DNA of 64,000 nt from OPU3-GD-OMZ sp001901525 (GTDB taxonomy: Bacteria > Pseudomonadota > Gammaproteobacteria > Methylococcales > Methylomonadaceae), in assembly GCA_963981505.1 (NCBI GenBank), contig CAXCEI010000001.1:1-64000 (forward strand). The letters run 5' to 3'. Under the pieces are notes generated by a model. That model saw only the letters and a program-made list of their open reading frames with translations. It ran no database searches and was not told where the DNA came from. Position numbers and translations under genes: made by a program. This document shows, piece by piece, positions 37,159-46,761 of the stretch; positions within the stretch are counted from its first letter, which is position 1; every line of letters begins with the position of its first letter.

Positions 37159-38768
37159 TCCCTAATAATCTTAGGAACAGCATTCAATAATCGTTGGGTG
37201 TAAGGTTGCTGCGGATCGTTCAAAACCTGATAGACAGGCCCAGATTCCACTATCTTGCCTTGATACATAACAGCAAGTTCATCAGCTATTTCTGCAACAA
37301 CCGCTAAGTCATGGCTAATAAATAAATAACTCATTCCATACTGCTGCTGCAATGACTTTAACAAGACAATAATCTTCTCCTGTACCGAAACATCTAATGC
37401 ACTGGTGGGTTCATCACAAATAATAAGTTTAGGCTGGACAGCCAATGCTCTAGCTATACATATTCTTTGTCTTTGTCCACCTGAAAACTCATGTGGATAA
37501 CGCATCGCACATTCCACGGGTAGACCAACCTGCTGCAATAATTCAGCAACCTTAGAGTCACGCCTTTCAGAAGAAAGTTGCGGGTGTAATGCTCGCATAC
37601 CTTCATCAATAATCTGCCCAACTAACATTCGGGGGTTCATTGATGAAAAAGGATCTTGGAAAATAATTTGTATATTTGAACGCATTCGCCGCAATGAGTT
37701 ACCTTGCAAGCCGTTAATATCTTTACCTAACCATAAAATTTGACCTTCTACGTCAGCAATCAAATTCAACAACCCTTTACCCAGCGTAGTTTTACCGCAC
37801 CCAGACTCCCCGACAAGGGCTAACGTTTTACCTTCTTGAATACTAAAACTGACACCATCGACGGCCTTAATATGGCTCACTACGCGATTAAAAATTCCTT
37901 TTCGAACGGGGTAAGAAATTCTAATATCCTTAACCTCAAGTAAATTATTTCTCGTTAATAGCGCACCCGCATTACAACTATTCAAAGAAGGCAAAGCCGC
38001 TAATAAGGTTTGTGTATAGGGATGTTCCGGGTGCTTAAATAATTGCGTAGTGGGTGCAACCTCAACAATACGCCCCTTTTGCATGACTGCCACCCGGTCA
38101 ACCACCGTTGAGACCAACGCGAGATCATGGCTTATTAACCATAAACTCATGCCAACTTGGTCCTGAATCGACTTAAGTAACGTTAGAATCTGCGCCTGGA
38201 TGGTTACGTCCAAGGCAGTCGTCGGTTCATCTGCAATTAATAAATCAGGCTCTCCGGCTAATGCGGCTGCAATCATAATCCGTTGCAATTGTCCGCCTGA
38301 AAACTGATGTGGATAATCATGAATACGACTTTCCGGTGACGGTATCTCAACTTGTCGTAATAACATCAATACGCGATCATAAATATCAGGGAGGGGTAAT
38401 TTGAAATGTATCTTAATCACTTCTGCAATTTGGAAGCCAATACTCTTAACTGGATTCAACGCAACCATGGGGTCTTGGAAAATCATAGCGATCCTTCGCC
38501 CTCTAATTTGGCACATACCCGTTTCCGTTAAAGTCAATAAATCCTGATTCTTAAAATACACATGATTCCCGCTCATTTGTGCACTACGCGGTAATAACCG
38601 CAACACAGCCAATGCCGAAATAGACTTTCCAGAACCCGACTCGCCCACTAAGCCAAAAGTCTCAGACTCGAAGATATCAAAACTTATATCATCCACCGCT
38701 AAAACTTGTTCACTATCGGTCTGAAACTGAACCGACAATCCCTTAACGGACAAAATGCTATTGGCCAT
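37155..38768 (-). CDS. yejF: Dual ATPase subunit of a peptide ABC importer (YejF-like)
   Basis: A 537-residue fusion of two OppD/OppF-type ATPases. Each half has Walker A (GESGSGKS near 43, GESGCGKT near 330), the ABC signature (SGGQLQRI near 155, SGGQRQRI near 440) and Walker B (LLIADEPTTALD, LIICDEPTSALD). E. coli YejF is about the same size. The ATG at 38768 (MANSILSV) overlaps the end of the upstream permease gene by 11 bases and is preferred over starts deeper inside it. Last gene of a four-gene binding protein-permease-permease-ATPase run. Confidence 0.9.
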   Translation of the reverse strand: MANSILSVKGLSVQFQTDSEQVLAVDDISFDIFESETFGLVGESGSGKSISALAVLRLLPRSAQMSGNHVYFKNQDLLTLTETGMCQIRGRRIAMIFQDPMVALNPVKSIGFQIAEVIKIHFKLPLPDIYDRVLMLLRQVEIPSPESRIHDYPHQFSGGQLQRIMIAAALAGEPDLLIADEPTTALDVTIQAQILTLLKSIQDQVGMSLWLISHDLALVSTVVDRVAVMQKGRIVEVAPTTQLFKHPEHPYTQTLLAALPSLNSCNAGALLTRNNLLEVKDIRISYPVRKGIFNRVVSHIKAVDGVSFSIQEGKTLALVGESGCGKTTLGKGLLNLIADVEGQILWLGKDINGLQGNSLRRMRSNIQIIFQDPFSSMNPRMLVGQIIDEGMRALHPQLSSERRDSKVAELLQQVGLPVECAMRYPHEFSGGQRQRICIARALAVQPKLIICDEPTSALDVSVQEKIIVLLKSLQQQYGMSYLFISHDLAVVAEIADELAVMYQGKIVESGPVYQVLNDPQQPYTQRLLNAVPKIIRD

Positions 38769-40104
38769 ATTGACTACGCCTTGGATCAAATGCATCCCTA
38801 ACAGCATCAGCAAATAAATTTGCAGTCAACACCAAAACAAACATAAATACAAAAGCTGCAATCAAGGGCCACCAAACTACCGGCTCTCTCGCCATTTCCA
38901 AACGCGCACCATTAATCATATTGCCCCAACTGTAGGTGCTGGGATCAACACCAATATTGATATAGGACAAGACGGCTTCAGCTAAAACCAAGGCGCTAAA
39001 ATCCAAAACAACCGCAATCAAAATTATATGCATTACATTGGGCAGGATATGTTGAAATAAAATACCAAAGGGTTTAACACCTAATGCTTTAGCAGCCTGA
39101 ACGTATCCCATTTCTCGTAATTTTAAAGTCTCTGCACGTAGCATCCGACAAAGTCCCGTCCAACTGGTTACCCCCAAGATGAGGCATAAAAACAATAAAC
39201 GCAGATCAGATCTACTCTCAAGATTAGTAAACGATTCCGGATGATTTGCCATATAAACCTGTACCATTAATATGGATGCCGCAATCAATAGAACACTGGG
39301 GATAGCATTCAATGTGGTATAAATATACTGAATTATGTCATCAACCCAGCCACGATAAAAACCCGCCAAAATACCAAAAATAACAGCCAGCGGTAACATA
39401 ATAAATGTTGTTAAAGAACCAATAACCAATCCAGTCCGGATACTTTTGATGGTTTGATAAAAAACATCTTCACCCACCTTATCCGTTCCAAAGATATGGT
39501 AATACATTGAAAGCTCAATTAACCCGGCCACCCCAAGAATAAGGATAGATATTGTTATAAAAACAAAACCGGGGCGATAGCGATGCTTAACCTGTTCTGA
39601 TTTTTTACCTCGAAACACCCCACGAAGACCCAGCCCTCCCAGACATAAAATAAGCCCCTTACTTAACCCAGTCATTAATAAACTTAACACATCTGCAGTT
39701 TTTTCGAGCTCAGGATGTGTTAAATGACTACCCCCAAATTTCAAGCGCGGAAAGGCCCAGATCTGATGACCACCTTCTTGAGTGATGTACTCCTTGCTAT
39801 AAAGATAAGCCGAAAAAGGTGCAGAATAAGTTTTCTCAGTATGGTGCCATAATGGCTGAGTGCAATAATCTAATACACTGATAACCCCAGAAGAACGCTG
39901 CCCTTCCGCTCTGAAATGAATAGAATCTAAAAGTCCAACCGCTACAAATAACAATAATATTATCATGGACACCATGGCACTCTTATTAGCGGCTATCTTC
40001 TTCAACGGCCGTTTAAGCCCGTCATGATTCCTGAGCAATACCCCGATACTGACTACGCTGATTAGCAATAGATAAATAAGCGCATCAGTCCATAAAATTA
40101 TCAT
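38758..40104 (-). CDS. yejE: Peptide ABC transporter permease (YejE/OppC-like)
   Basis: Inner-membrane permease, 448 residues, about 100 longer than E. coli YejE. The C-terminal half holds the binding-protein-dependent transport domain with the EAA loop (EMGYVQAAKALGVKPFGILFQHILPN, about residues 340-365, quoted only in part: AAKALGVKP). The N-terminal half has extra membrane helices and a long hydrophilic, probably periplasmic, segment at about residues 65-145. The gap to the upstream permease is 10 bases. Confidence 0.87.
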   Translation of the reverse strand: MIILWTDALIYLLLISVVSIGVLLRNHDGLKRPLKKIAANKSAMVSMIILLLFVAVGLLDSIHFRAEGQRSSGVISVLDYCTQPLWHHTEKTYSAPFSAYLYSKEYITQEGGHQIWAFPRLKFGGSHLTHPELEKTADVLSLLMTGLSKGLILCLGGLGLRGVFRGKKSEQVKHRYRPGFVFITISILILGVAGLIELSMYYHIFGTDKVGEDVFYQTIKSIRTGLVIGSLTTFIMLPLAVIFGILAGFYRGWVDDIIQYIYTTLNAIPSVLLIAASILMVQVYMANHPESFTNLESRSDLRLLFLCLILGVTSWTGLCRMLRAETLKLREMGYVQAAKALGVKPFGILFQHILPNVMHIILIAVVLDFSALVLAEAVLSYINIGVDPSTYSWGNMINGARLEMAREPVVWWPLIAAFVFMFVLVLTANLFADAVRDAFDPRRSQYGQ

Positions 40105-40114
40105 CTCACTCTAC

Positions 40115-41092
40115 CTACAGTAACTTAACGCGCGGATCGACTAAGGTGTAACAAATATCCGTCAATAATAACCCAATGACATAAAGTACTGAACCTAAAA
40201 AAACCATCGACCTGACAATGGCAAAATCCTGGCGATTGATTGCATCAATGGTATAACTGCCTAGCCCAGGTATACTAAAAAAAGACTCCATAATTAAACT
40301 ACCCATAAACAATAACGGCAGAACCACCACAACCCCTGTCAAAATAGGGATCATCGCATTTCCTAATACGTGCCTAAATAATGTTTGTGTTTCAGATAAC
40401 CCTTTTGCCCGAGCGGTTATCACATAATCTTTCTCAACCTCTTCAATAAATAAGGCTCGATACCAGCGCCCACCCGAGCCTAACCCTGATACCACACTGA
40501 TCACAATCGGTAAAATCAGAAATTTCAACGCATCTATACCAGAACCAAACCCTGATATAGGCACTAATTTAAGCAACTTACTAAACAAAAACTGCCCACC
40601 AATAATATAAAACAACGCTGATATCGACATAATCACAACACAAGCGACCACGCCCCAAAACTCTAAATAACTATGCCTAAATAGAACCATCATCAAGGCA
40701 GCAAAGATATTAACCAATAACCCTAACAACAAAGAAGGTAATGCAATTGCCAGACTTGGCCACATTCGTTGCTTAATATCAGCACCAATATCCCTACCGC
40801 TATCAGAGACACCAAACTGAAATGCAAATAACTTAATAGATTTCTGATAAAAAACCGTTTCAGTTATCTTGTTGAAGGAACCCCTTTCGGTATTTAGAAA
40901 TAATGGCAAATCATAACCGTGCTCCACTTTCCATTTACTCACTGCTTGCTCAGTGACATGCTTCTGACCTAATTGCATTCTTGCCATATCATCCGGTGTA
41001 TTCACAACAAAGAATAAAAAAAAAGTCAAAATATTAACGCCTAATAACAAGGGAAATGTATACATAAGCCGACGAAAAATATACTGAATCAC
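40115..41092 (-). CDS. yejB: Peptide ABC transporter permease (YejB/OppB-like)
   Basis: Inner-membrane permease of 325 residues with about six helices. IQYIFRRLMYTFPLLLGVN is the usual OppB-type start, and the EAA loop DYVITARAKGLSETQTLFRH lies near residue 225 followed by LGNAMIPI. It pairs with the YejE-like permease, 10 bases downstream, and with the binding protein gene 42 bases upstream. Confidence 0.9.
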   Translation of the reverse strand: MIQYIFRRLMYTFPLLLGVNILTFFLFFVVNTPDDMARMQLGQKHVTEQAVSKWKVEHGYDLPLFLNTERGSFNKITETVFYQKSIKLFAFQFGVSDSGRDIGADIKQRMWPSLAIALPSLLLGLLVNIFAALMMVLFRHSYLEFWGVVACVVIMSISALFYIIGGQFLFSKLLKLVPISGFGSGIDALKFLILPIVISVVSGLGSGGRWYRALFIEEVEKDYVITARAKGLSETQTLFRHVLGNAMIPILTGVVVVLPLLFMGSLIMESFFSIPGLGSYTIDAINRQDFAIVRSMVFLGSVLYVIGLLLTDICYTLVDPRVKLL

Positions 41093-41134
41093 ATGCCCTT
41101 CTCCATACCGGTTAAAGTCAAAATAAAACTTACA

Positions 41135-43279
41135 TTAACGCTCATTAATCACTGCCTTTTTTCGCTGACGATAAACGATAATCGCTGGAAAAATTAAAAG
41201 ACCTAACACTCCAATCAATAAAGCAAGAGGCCACCATAACGGGACATTCCAAACTTGCCGTAGTCGGTGACGCTTAACACTATCAATACGGGTATATTTC
41301 AACTTGTTATTAGCCATAAGATTAGGCTTCAGGTTCTGATACCAACTGTGAATAAGCGAATAACTTTTAGGATAAAAACCTAATACCCAGGGCGCATCAT
41401 AACGAATGATTTCTTGTAACTGCTGAATTTTTGCTAATCGATTAGGCCCATCAGCTAAATTACGCATTTGTTCAAAAAGTCGATCATACGCATCATTTTG
41501 ATAATTAACCGCATTCTCACCCCCTGTTTTAATTTTGGAATGTGGGCCATACAGCAAAAAGAAAAAATTCTCAGGGTCTGGGTAATCAGCATTCCAACCC
41601 CATAAAAATAGTTGCGCATTACCGGAACGAATTTTTTGCTGAAATCTATTATAGTCTGTTGCTCGAATAACTAATTGAATCCCTAATTTTGAGAATTGTT
41701 TTCTATACCAATTCAAACGCGCTCGGCTATCAGGTCCACTGGCTGCAGTGTCTAAATAAAGCACTAACGGCTCCTCTGTAGAAGGGTCAATTCCCGCTTT
41801 AAAACCCGCTTCAATCATCAAACGTTTAGCGCTATCAACCGATTTACGTTGATAGCCATCATTCCAATTATAAACATAAGGATTTAAGCCGTCCAAGTCC
41901 GCTTCAAAACCAAATATTCCCGGCGGTAATAACCCTTGCGCCGCCACGCCCCGACCATTCATAAAAATTGAAATATATTCCTCATAATCTATCGCAATTG
42001 AAATAGCCCGTCTTAATTTTCTTGCTTTATCCGACTTTCCCCCAACAATCGAATCGGTCATATTAAACCCCAAATAGGAGATAGAGGTGGTTACCGCTGT
42101 TTGCAGTCGAATCTCTTTTTCTTGTAGCTCTGGTGTCAAAGCAGCCTTTCCAGCACCGGTAAATTGAATCGCTTGATCGAAACTATCCGATGCCACGCCA
42201 GAAGCATCATAATAACCTTGCAAGAATTTATTCCAATAAGGGATTGTTTCTTTTTCTAGAACATAAATAACCTTATCAATAAAGGGTAACGGCTTACCTG
42301 CATCCGCCAACAGTCCTAATTCAAGGTCCTGAGACTCCCCGGAATTAGGGTAGCGTTCTAAATGAAAATGAGGATTCTTAGATAAAACCATTTGACGGTT
42401 AGGATTATTTTCCAGCAACATGTAAGGGCCGGTTCCTATTGGAAACCAGTCCAATGAAATATTTCTTTCAGCTAACCCTGCCTGTCCATAGAATACATCC
42501 GCTTCCCAAGGCATCGGTGAAAAAAAAGGCATTGATAACCAAAAAATAAATTGTGGATACTTACCATAAATTCGAATCCGAAAATGATATTTATCTATCA
42601 CTTCAACACCAGAAATATTTTGCGCCCTGAATTCCAATCCATTTGGCTCTTTAACCGCGTTAGATAATTCATCCAAACCGACAATATATTGCTTCATCAA
42701 TTCTGCAATTGGAGAATGAATTTTGGGATGAACTAAACGCTTAATCTGGTAGACATAATCTTCTGCAACCATTTCACGGGTACCCAACTGTTTAAAATCA
42801 GTAATGGTTGAAATACCGGATAAATCATCTGCTGTAAGACCATGATAAATATACGCCCCCGTCTTTGCTAACGCCGGGTGCGGCTGGTAATGAATCCCTG
42901 ATTTTATTTCAATCAAATAATCTGTAAAGCTCACTGTTTCCGGCTGAGTTTGCGTTGTCACTAATCGCCCTGATTCATCTTCACTTAAATACGTTATTTC
43001 AGGCATTTTTGTCGCCGTCAAAGGTACTAATTGATACGGCCTTTTTAAATAATGATACTGAAACAATGGTTCATATATTTGCCCTATAATTGCATACTCA
43101 TTCGAACTATATGATACAGCTGGATCCAAATGCTTAGGCCTCTCCGAGAAAGAACTGTATAAAATTGATTTATCATGCTCCACTGCTGAGTAAGGATTAT
43201 TTAGCATAGAGTCATTACACCCACTCACTAACAGTAAATTTATTAACACCAACCAACGCTTACAATTAACAACAAACAT
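41135..43279 (-). CDS. Peptide ABC transporter substrate-binding lipoprotein (SBP family 5), C-terminally anchored
   Basis: A 714-residue extracytoplasmic binding protein of the OppA/YejA class. The N-terminus has a lipobox (LLVSGC), then FSERPKHLDPAVSYSSNEY and later IAIDYEEY and LFLWGWNADYPDPENFF, all family 5 signatures. Unusually it ends with a hydrophobic helix (about residues 680-703, PLALLIGVLGLLIFPAIIVY) and a basic RQRKK tail, predicting a second, C-terminal membrane anchor. First gene of the yej-like operon. YejABEF imports peptides and microcin C in E. coli; the ligand here is unknown. Confidence 0.88.
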   Translation of the reverse strand: MFVVNCKRWLVLINLLLVSGCNDSMLNNPYSAVEHDKSILYSSFSERPKHLDPAVSYSSNEYAIIGQIYEPLFQYHYLKRPYQLVPLTATKMPEITYLSEDESGRLVTTQTQPETVSFTDYLIEIKSGIHYQPHPALAKTGAYIYHGLTADDLSGISTITDFKQLGTREMVAEDYVYQIKRLVHPKIHSPIAELMKQYIVGLDELSNAVKEPNGLEFRAQNISGVEVIDKYHFRIRIYGKYPQFIFWLSMPFFSPMPWEADVFYGQAGLAERNISLDWFPIGTGPYMLLENNPNRQMVLSKNPHFHLERYPNSGESQDLELGLLADAGKPLPFIDKVIYVLEKETIPYWNKFLQGYYDASGVASDSFDQAIQFTGAGKAALTPELQEKEIRLQTAVTTSISYLGFNMTDSIVGGKSDKARKLRRAISIAIDYEEYISIFMNGRGVAAQGLLPPGIFGFEADLDGLNPYVYNWNDGYQRKSVDSAKRLMIEAGFKAGIDPSTEEPLVLYLDTAASGPDSRARLNWYRKQFSKLGIQLVIRATDYNRFQQKIRSGNAQLFLWGWNADYPDPENFFFLLYGPHSKIKTGGENAVNYQNDAYDRLFEQMRNLADGPNRLAKIQQLQEIIRYDAPWVLGFYPKSYSLIHSWYQNLKPNLMANNKLKYTRIDSVKRHRLRQVWNVPLWWPLALLIGVLGLLIFPAIIVYRQRKKAVINER

Positions 43280-43304
43280 TAAATAACCATTTCCTTAAAT
43301 TTAC

Positions 43305-43333
43305 TGGACAACGATAAACAGCTCATAGATACT
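43305..43333 (+). promoter_or_regulatory. Candidate sigma70 promoter of fabI
   Basis: TGGACA (43305-43310) and GATACT (43328-43333) are 17 bases apart, about 38 bases before the fabI ATG, which has an AGGAG ribosome-binding site at 43360-43364. Confidence 0.45.
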
Positions 43334-43370
43334 TGATCTATTCTATCAACAATTTTAGTAGGAGATAATA

Positions 43371-44159
43371 ATGGGTTTTATGCAGGGCAAGCGCGTTTTA
43401 ATTGTTGGCCTAGCCAGCAACCGTTCCATCGCTTGGGGAATAGCTCAGGCAATGTACAGAGAAGGCGCTGATCTAGCGTTTACTTTTCAGAATGAAAAAT
43501 TACAAAGTCGCGTAGAAAAAATGGCCGCTGAATGTGATTCAAATATCACGGTAGAGTGTGATGTCAGTTCTGATGACCAAATTGACGGTGTCTTTGAAAC
43601 TTTATCTCAACATTGGGATGGCTTAGATTGCATCGTCCATTCTGTTGCCTTTGCCCCTAGAGAGGCCTTAGAAGGCAGTTATGTTGATGCGGTCACACGA
43701 GAAAACTTTCGTATTGCCCATGATATTAGCTCCTACAGTTTTGCTGCGCTCGCCAAAGCAGGAAAATCTATGATGGAAGGCAGAAACGGCTCGTTACTGA
43801 CCTTAAGCTACTTAGGTTCTCAAAGAGCAATTCCCAATTACAACGTAATGGGTGTTGCTAAAGCCAGTCTGGATGCTAATGTTCGCTATATGGCTGCTGC
43901 TTTAGGTCCTGATGGAACGCGTGTAAATGCGGTATCAGCAGGTCCAATTAGAACCCTTGCGGCGGCTGGAATCAATAATTTTAGATCTATGCTCAGTAAA
44001 GCTGCCGATACGGCTCCAATGAAAAAAAATGTTTCAATTGAAGAAGTTGGAAATGCCGCTGCTTTTTTATGTTCAGACCTAGCCTCAGGAATTACCGGGG
44101 AAATATTATTTGTAGATGCGGGTTATAATATCGCTGGACTAGCCGCAACCAGCGAATAA
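43371..44159 (+). CDS. fabI: Enoyl-[acyl-carrier-protein] reductase (NADH) FabI
   Basis: Reduces the enoyl-ACP double bond in the last step of fatty acid elongation. The 262 residues match E. coli FabI. Features are the divergent SDR start GKRVLIVGLASNRSIAWG, and the catalytic Y-x6-K in YNVMGVAKAS (about Tyr157 and Lys164), with SYLGSQRAIPNY just before. Monocistronic, bounded by its own promoter and a bidirectional terminator. Confidence 0.96.
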   Translation: MGFMQGKRVLIVGLASNRSIAWGIAQAMYREGADLAFTFQNEKLQSRVEKMAAECDSNITVECDVSSDDQIDGVFETLSQHWDGLDCIVHSVAFAPREALEGSYVDAVTRENFRIAHDISSYSFAALAKAGKSMMEGRNGSLLTLSYLGSQRAIPNYNVMGVAKASLDANVRYMAAALGPDGTRVNAVSAGPIRTLAAAGINNFRSMLSKAADTAPMKKNVSIEEVGNAAAFLCSDLASGITGEILFVDAGYNIAGLAATSE

Positions 44160-44176
44160 TTTTTTTTGATATTCAT

Positions 44177-44206
44177 AAAAAAAGGGGCTCAAGAGCCCCT
44201 TTTTTT
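44177..44206. terminator. Bidirectional intrinsic terminator between fabI and ppiD
   Basis: A GGGGCTC/GAGCCCC stem (44184-44199) is flanked by A-run on the left and T-run on the right, so on either strand a GC stem is followed by a U-tract. It serves the convergent fabI and ppiD transcripts. Confidence 0.85.
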
Positions 44207-44225
44207 AACTTAAATGAACCCTGTA

Positions 44226-46073
44226 CTAAAGCTCTGATAGATTGACGACTGCGTCGGCCTGTAAATCACTTAAAACAGCATCAAAGTCACCTTCAGCCAA
44301 TAACTTGGTAATGTTAGTTCTAGCAATACCCAATTCCTTTTTATCCGCTTTTGCCAACTCCCCTTCGGTCACACTTAACAAATTCACTACTGCTTGTTCA
44401 CCTGACTCTAAAGCCACAACCATAGTCGTCGGCTGGTCGCTTTTAGGTTTTGCCCCGACAAAAATAGCACGGTTAATCTCCCAAGGTAAATCACCATTAT
44501 TTCGTCCCAAATCATCGGCAACAACAAAAGATAAGCCCTTTTCCTTAGCCAGCAGGTCTAAAGATTCCCCTGATTGAACTAACGCCTTCAATGCATTCGC
44601 TATTTCCAGCGATTGTTGTTTGGCAGAATCACGCTTAAGACGACTCTCAATCAATCCGCTTACTTCTGATAACTCTCTTGCCTTAGATGGGCTATGGTTC
44701 AAAACCCTTAAAACAACTATTCGATCAGATCCCAATTCAATAACTTCACTATTATTTCCCGCTAAAACATCTTCAGAAAAAGCTTTCTCTCTCACTGATT
44801 CCTCTGCTGAAATATCAGTATTACCTTGAGAGCGGGTAAAGTTATCGGTCTGCTGTATAGCCACGCCAATAGATTCTGCAGCCACATCTAAAGTATCAGG
44901 ACTTTCAAAACTAATTTCAGCCAGCGTCTCACCTAACTCATAAAAAATATTTTCCGCTTCTACTTTCTTAAAGCCCAGCTCAACAATTTTTTTAACTTCC
45001 TCATACGGTTTAACGACACCCGGGGTCAATTCAGTGACCTTAATAATATGATAACCAAATTCTGTTTTAACGGGATCAGATACCTCACCTTCTGCCAATC
45101 CTAATGCAATTTTCTCAAAATCAGGATTCATATCTCCAGCAACAATCAATCCTAAGTCTCCCCCTTTACTGGCTGATAACTTATCCGCTGAAAATTCACC
45201 GGCTAATGCTGCAAAGCTACTGCTTTTTAAACGTTCTTTTATCTCCGCCGCTTGTACTAAAGCCTTATTCTTATCGGATAATAAAATATGGCTGATTTTG
45301 CGACGCTCATCCGTTCTAAAAGCATCTTGTTGGTCTTGATAAAACATCTCTAATTGAGCCGATGTCGGCTTAATACTTTTAGCAAGATCATCTAAAGCGA
45401 GCTCTATATATTCAATAGCAACTGTCGATTCAGTTCGGTAACTCTCAACATTATCTTGATAGTAAGCCTGAATTTCATCGTCTCCAACGTCTGCACCAAC
45501 GACCGGTAAAGGAACAGTTACAAAACGTGCTGACCGTGTTTGATTCTGAATTTTAAAAAACTGCTCAACATCATAATCAGTAGAAAAACCACTTTCTACA
45601 ATAGTCCGCTGAAATTGCTCCATAATCATCGCTTTCTTAATTCTTCTGACAAACTCATCCGAAGTTATTTTTTGTTGCGACAACAAAGCTTGATAACGCT
45701 CTTTATCAAACTTACCATCGGTTTGAAAATATTCTAAAGTCGCAACAAAATCTCGAACTGACTTATCTGTCACCGCAAGCCCTTCGTCTTCAACATGCTG
45801 TAATAACACTTCATCTCGAATGAGCTTTTCCAACGCCAATTTCTTTAACTGTGTTTCGTCAATATTCATGCCCTTAAAATTTTCACTATATTGACTATAA
45901 GCACGATTAATATCTCGCTGAAAAAATTCTTTTTCACCCACCGTTGCGACCGGACTTTCTTCCCCTACATCTAAATAATTCTGAATACCCCACAGAGCAA
46001 ACGGAACACAAATCATTAATAAAATGAACCATGAAAAAACACCTTGGGACTTTTCTCTAATCTTTAGCAACAT
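44226..46073 (-). CDS. ppiD: Periplasmic folding chaperone PpiD (SurA-like, parvulin domain)
   Basis: Inner-membrane-anchored periplasmic chaperone near the Sec translocon. The 615 residues comprise a short cytoplasmic start, one membrane helix (about 14-33), a SurA-like N-terminal domain and a parvulin domain around 260-355 (KISHILLSD, ASKGGDLGLI, FGYHIIKV). Length and order are those of E. coli PpiD (623). It lies downstream of tRNA-Val and tRNA-Asp and the lon-hupB run, the conserved E. coli order (hupB-ppiD) with tRNAs inserted. Confidence 0.93.
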   Translation of the reverse strand: MLLKIREKSQGVFSWFILLMICVPFALWGIQNYLDVGEESPVATVGEKEFFQRDINRAYSQYSENFKGMNIDETQLKKLALEKLIRDEVLLQHVEDEGLAVTDKSVRDFVATLEYFQTDGKFDKERYQALLSQQKITSDEFVRRIKKAMIMEQFQRTIVESGFSTDYDVEQFFKIQNQTRSARFVTVPLPVVGADVGDDEIQAYYQDNVESYRTESTVAIEYIELALDDLAKSIKPTSAQLEMFYQDQQDAFRTDERRKISHILLSDKNKALVQAAEIKERLKSSSFAALAGEFSADKLSASKGGDLGLIVAGDMNPDFEKIALGLAEGEVSDPVKTEFGYHIIKVTELTPGVVKPYEEVKKIVELGFKKVEAENIFYELGETLAEISFESPDTLDVAAESIGVAIQQTDNFTRSQGNTDISAEESVREKAFSEDVLAGNNSEVIELGSDRIVVLRVLNHSPSKARELSEVSGLIESRLKRDSAKQQSLEIANALKALVQSGESLDLLAKEKGLSFVVADDLGRNNGDLPWEINRAIFVGAKPKSDQPTTMVVALESGEQAVVNLLSVTEGELAKADKKELGIARTNITKLLAEGDFDAVLSDLQADAVVNLSEL

Positions 46074-46165
46074 AATGCTTTACCTTGCGCAAACATTTAA
46101 AATAATTTTCATGTGGTTGGAAACAAAAAAACCCCAGACCTTTGAGTCATAGGGTTTTCTATATT

Positions 46166-46242
46166 TGGCGGAGCGGACGGGACTCGAACCCGCGACCCCC
46201 GGCGTGACAGGCCGGTATTCTAACCAACTGAACTACCGCTCC
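46166..46242 (-). tRNA. tRNA-Asp (GTC)
   Basis: Full cloverleaf on the minus strand: acceptor GGAGCGG/CCGCTCC, D-loop AGTTCAGTTGGTTAGA, anticodon loop CTGTCAC, T-loop GTTCGAGTC, discriminator G and an encoded CCA. It lies six bases after tRNA-Val and was probably processed from a shared transcript. Confidence 0.97.
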
Positions 46243-46248
46243 AATTCT

Positions 46249-46324
46249 TGGTGGGTGCTGAGGGGATCGAACCCCCGACCCTCGCCTTGTAAGGGCGATG
46301 CTCTCCCAGCTGAGCTAAGCACCC
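46249..46324 (-). tRNA. tRNA-Val (TAC)
   Basis: Full cloverleaf on the minus strand: acceptor GGGTGCT/AGCACCC, D-loop TAGCTCAGCTGGGAGAG, anticodon loop CTTACAA, T-loop GTTCGATCC and encoded CCA. Lies 13 bases after hupB. The V-type tRNA reading U34 is a substrate class of the CmoA/CmoB enzymes encoded in this window. Confidence 0.97.
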
Positions 46325-46337
46325 AGAATCAAAAAAG

Positions 46338-46610
46338 CTATTTTACAGAATCCTTAAGCGATTTTCCAGCTTTAAATGAAGGAATGTTTGCTGCTGAAAT
46401 TGTAATCTCTGCGCCTGTTTGTGGATTACGTCCTTTTCTTTCCGCACGATGCTTTACTAAGAAAGTACCAAAACCAATTAACGCTACCGAGTCTTCATTC
46501 TTTAACGCATTAGTAACAACACTTGTAAATGCTTCCAGCGCTTTACCTGTATCTGCCTTTGACAAACCAGATTCCTCAGCCATAGAATCAATTAATTCCG
46601 ATTTATTCAT
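46338..46610 (-). CDS. hupB: DNA-binding protein HU-beta
   Basis: Nucleoid protein of 90 residues, the standard size. MNKSELID at the start, IGFGTFLVKHRAERKGRNPQ with the beta-arm and GAEITISAANIPSFKAGK at the end are diagnostic for HU. A strong AGTGGAGG/GGGGAA-rich leader precedes the ATG. It lies between lon and the tRNA pair. Confidence 0.96.
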   Translation of the reverse strand: MNKSELIDSMAEESGLSKADTGKALEAFTSVVTNALKNEDSVALIGFGTFLVKHRAERKGRNPQTGAEITISAANIPSFKAGKSLKDSVK

Positions 46611-46674
46611 CTACTTTTCCCCTTCAGTGGAGGTTATTATTTAAATTAGCTTAAGTGCTAACCCGACGTGGTAG

Positions 46675-46702
46675 TTTATATTGCGAAGACTAAAACTGTC
46701 TA
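46675..46702 (-). promoter_or_regulatory. Candidate sigma70 promoter of hupB
   Basis: On the minus strand TAGACA (46702-46697) and TATAAA (46680-46675) are 16 bases apart, each one base off consensus, about 65 bases before the hupB start. The transcript could include both tRNAs. Confidence 0.5.
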
Positions 46703-46761
46703 TGCTTTTATCGCTATTTTCCAACTTTTATCTCAAATCGAACCTTTCATAAACACCACAA

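Noticed and set aside
46165..46644. A plus-strand open frame of about 159 codons across the tRNA pair and hupB
   Set aside because: It is the familiar false protein made by reading the antisense of tRNA-Asp and tRNA-Val, then the antisense of hupB. Both tRNAs and HU are certain.
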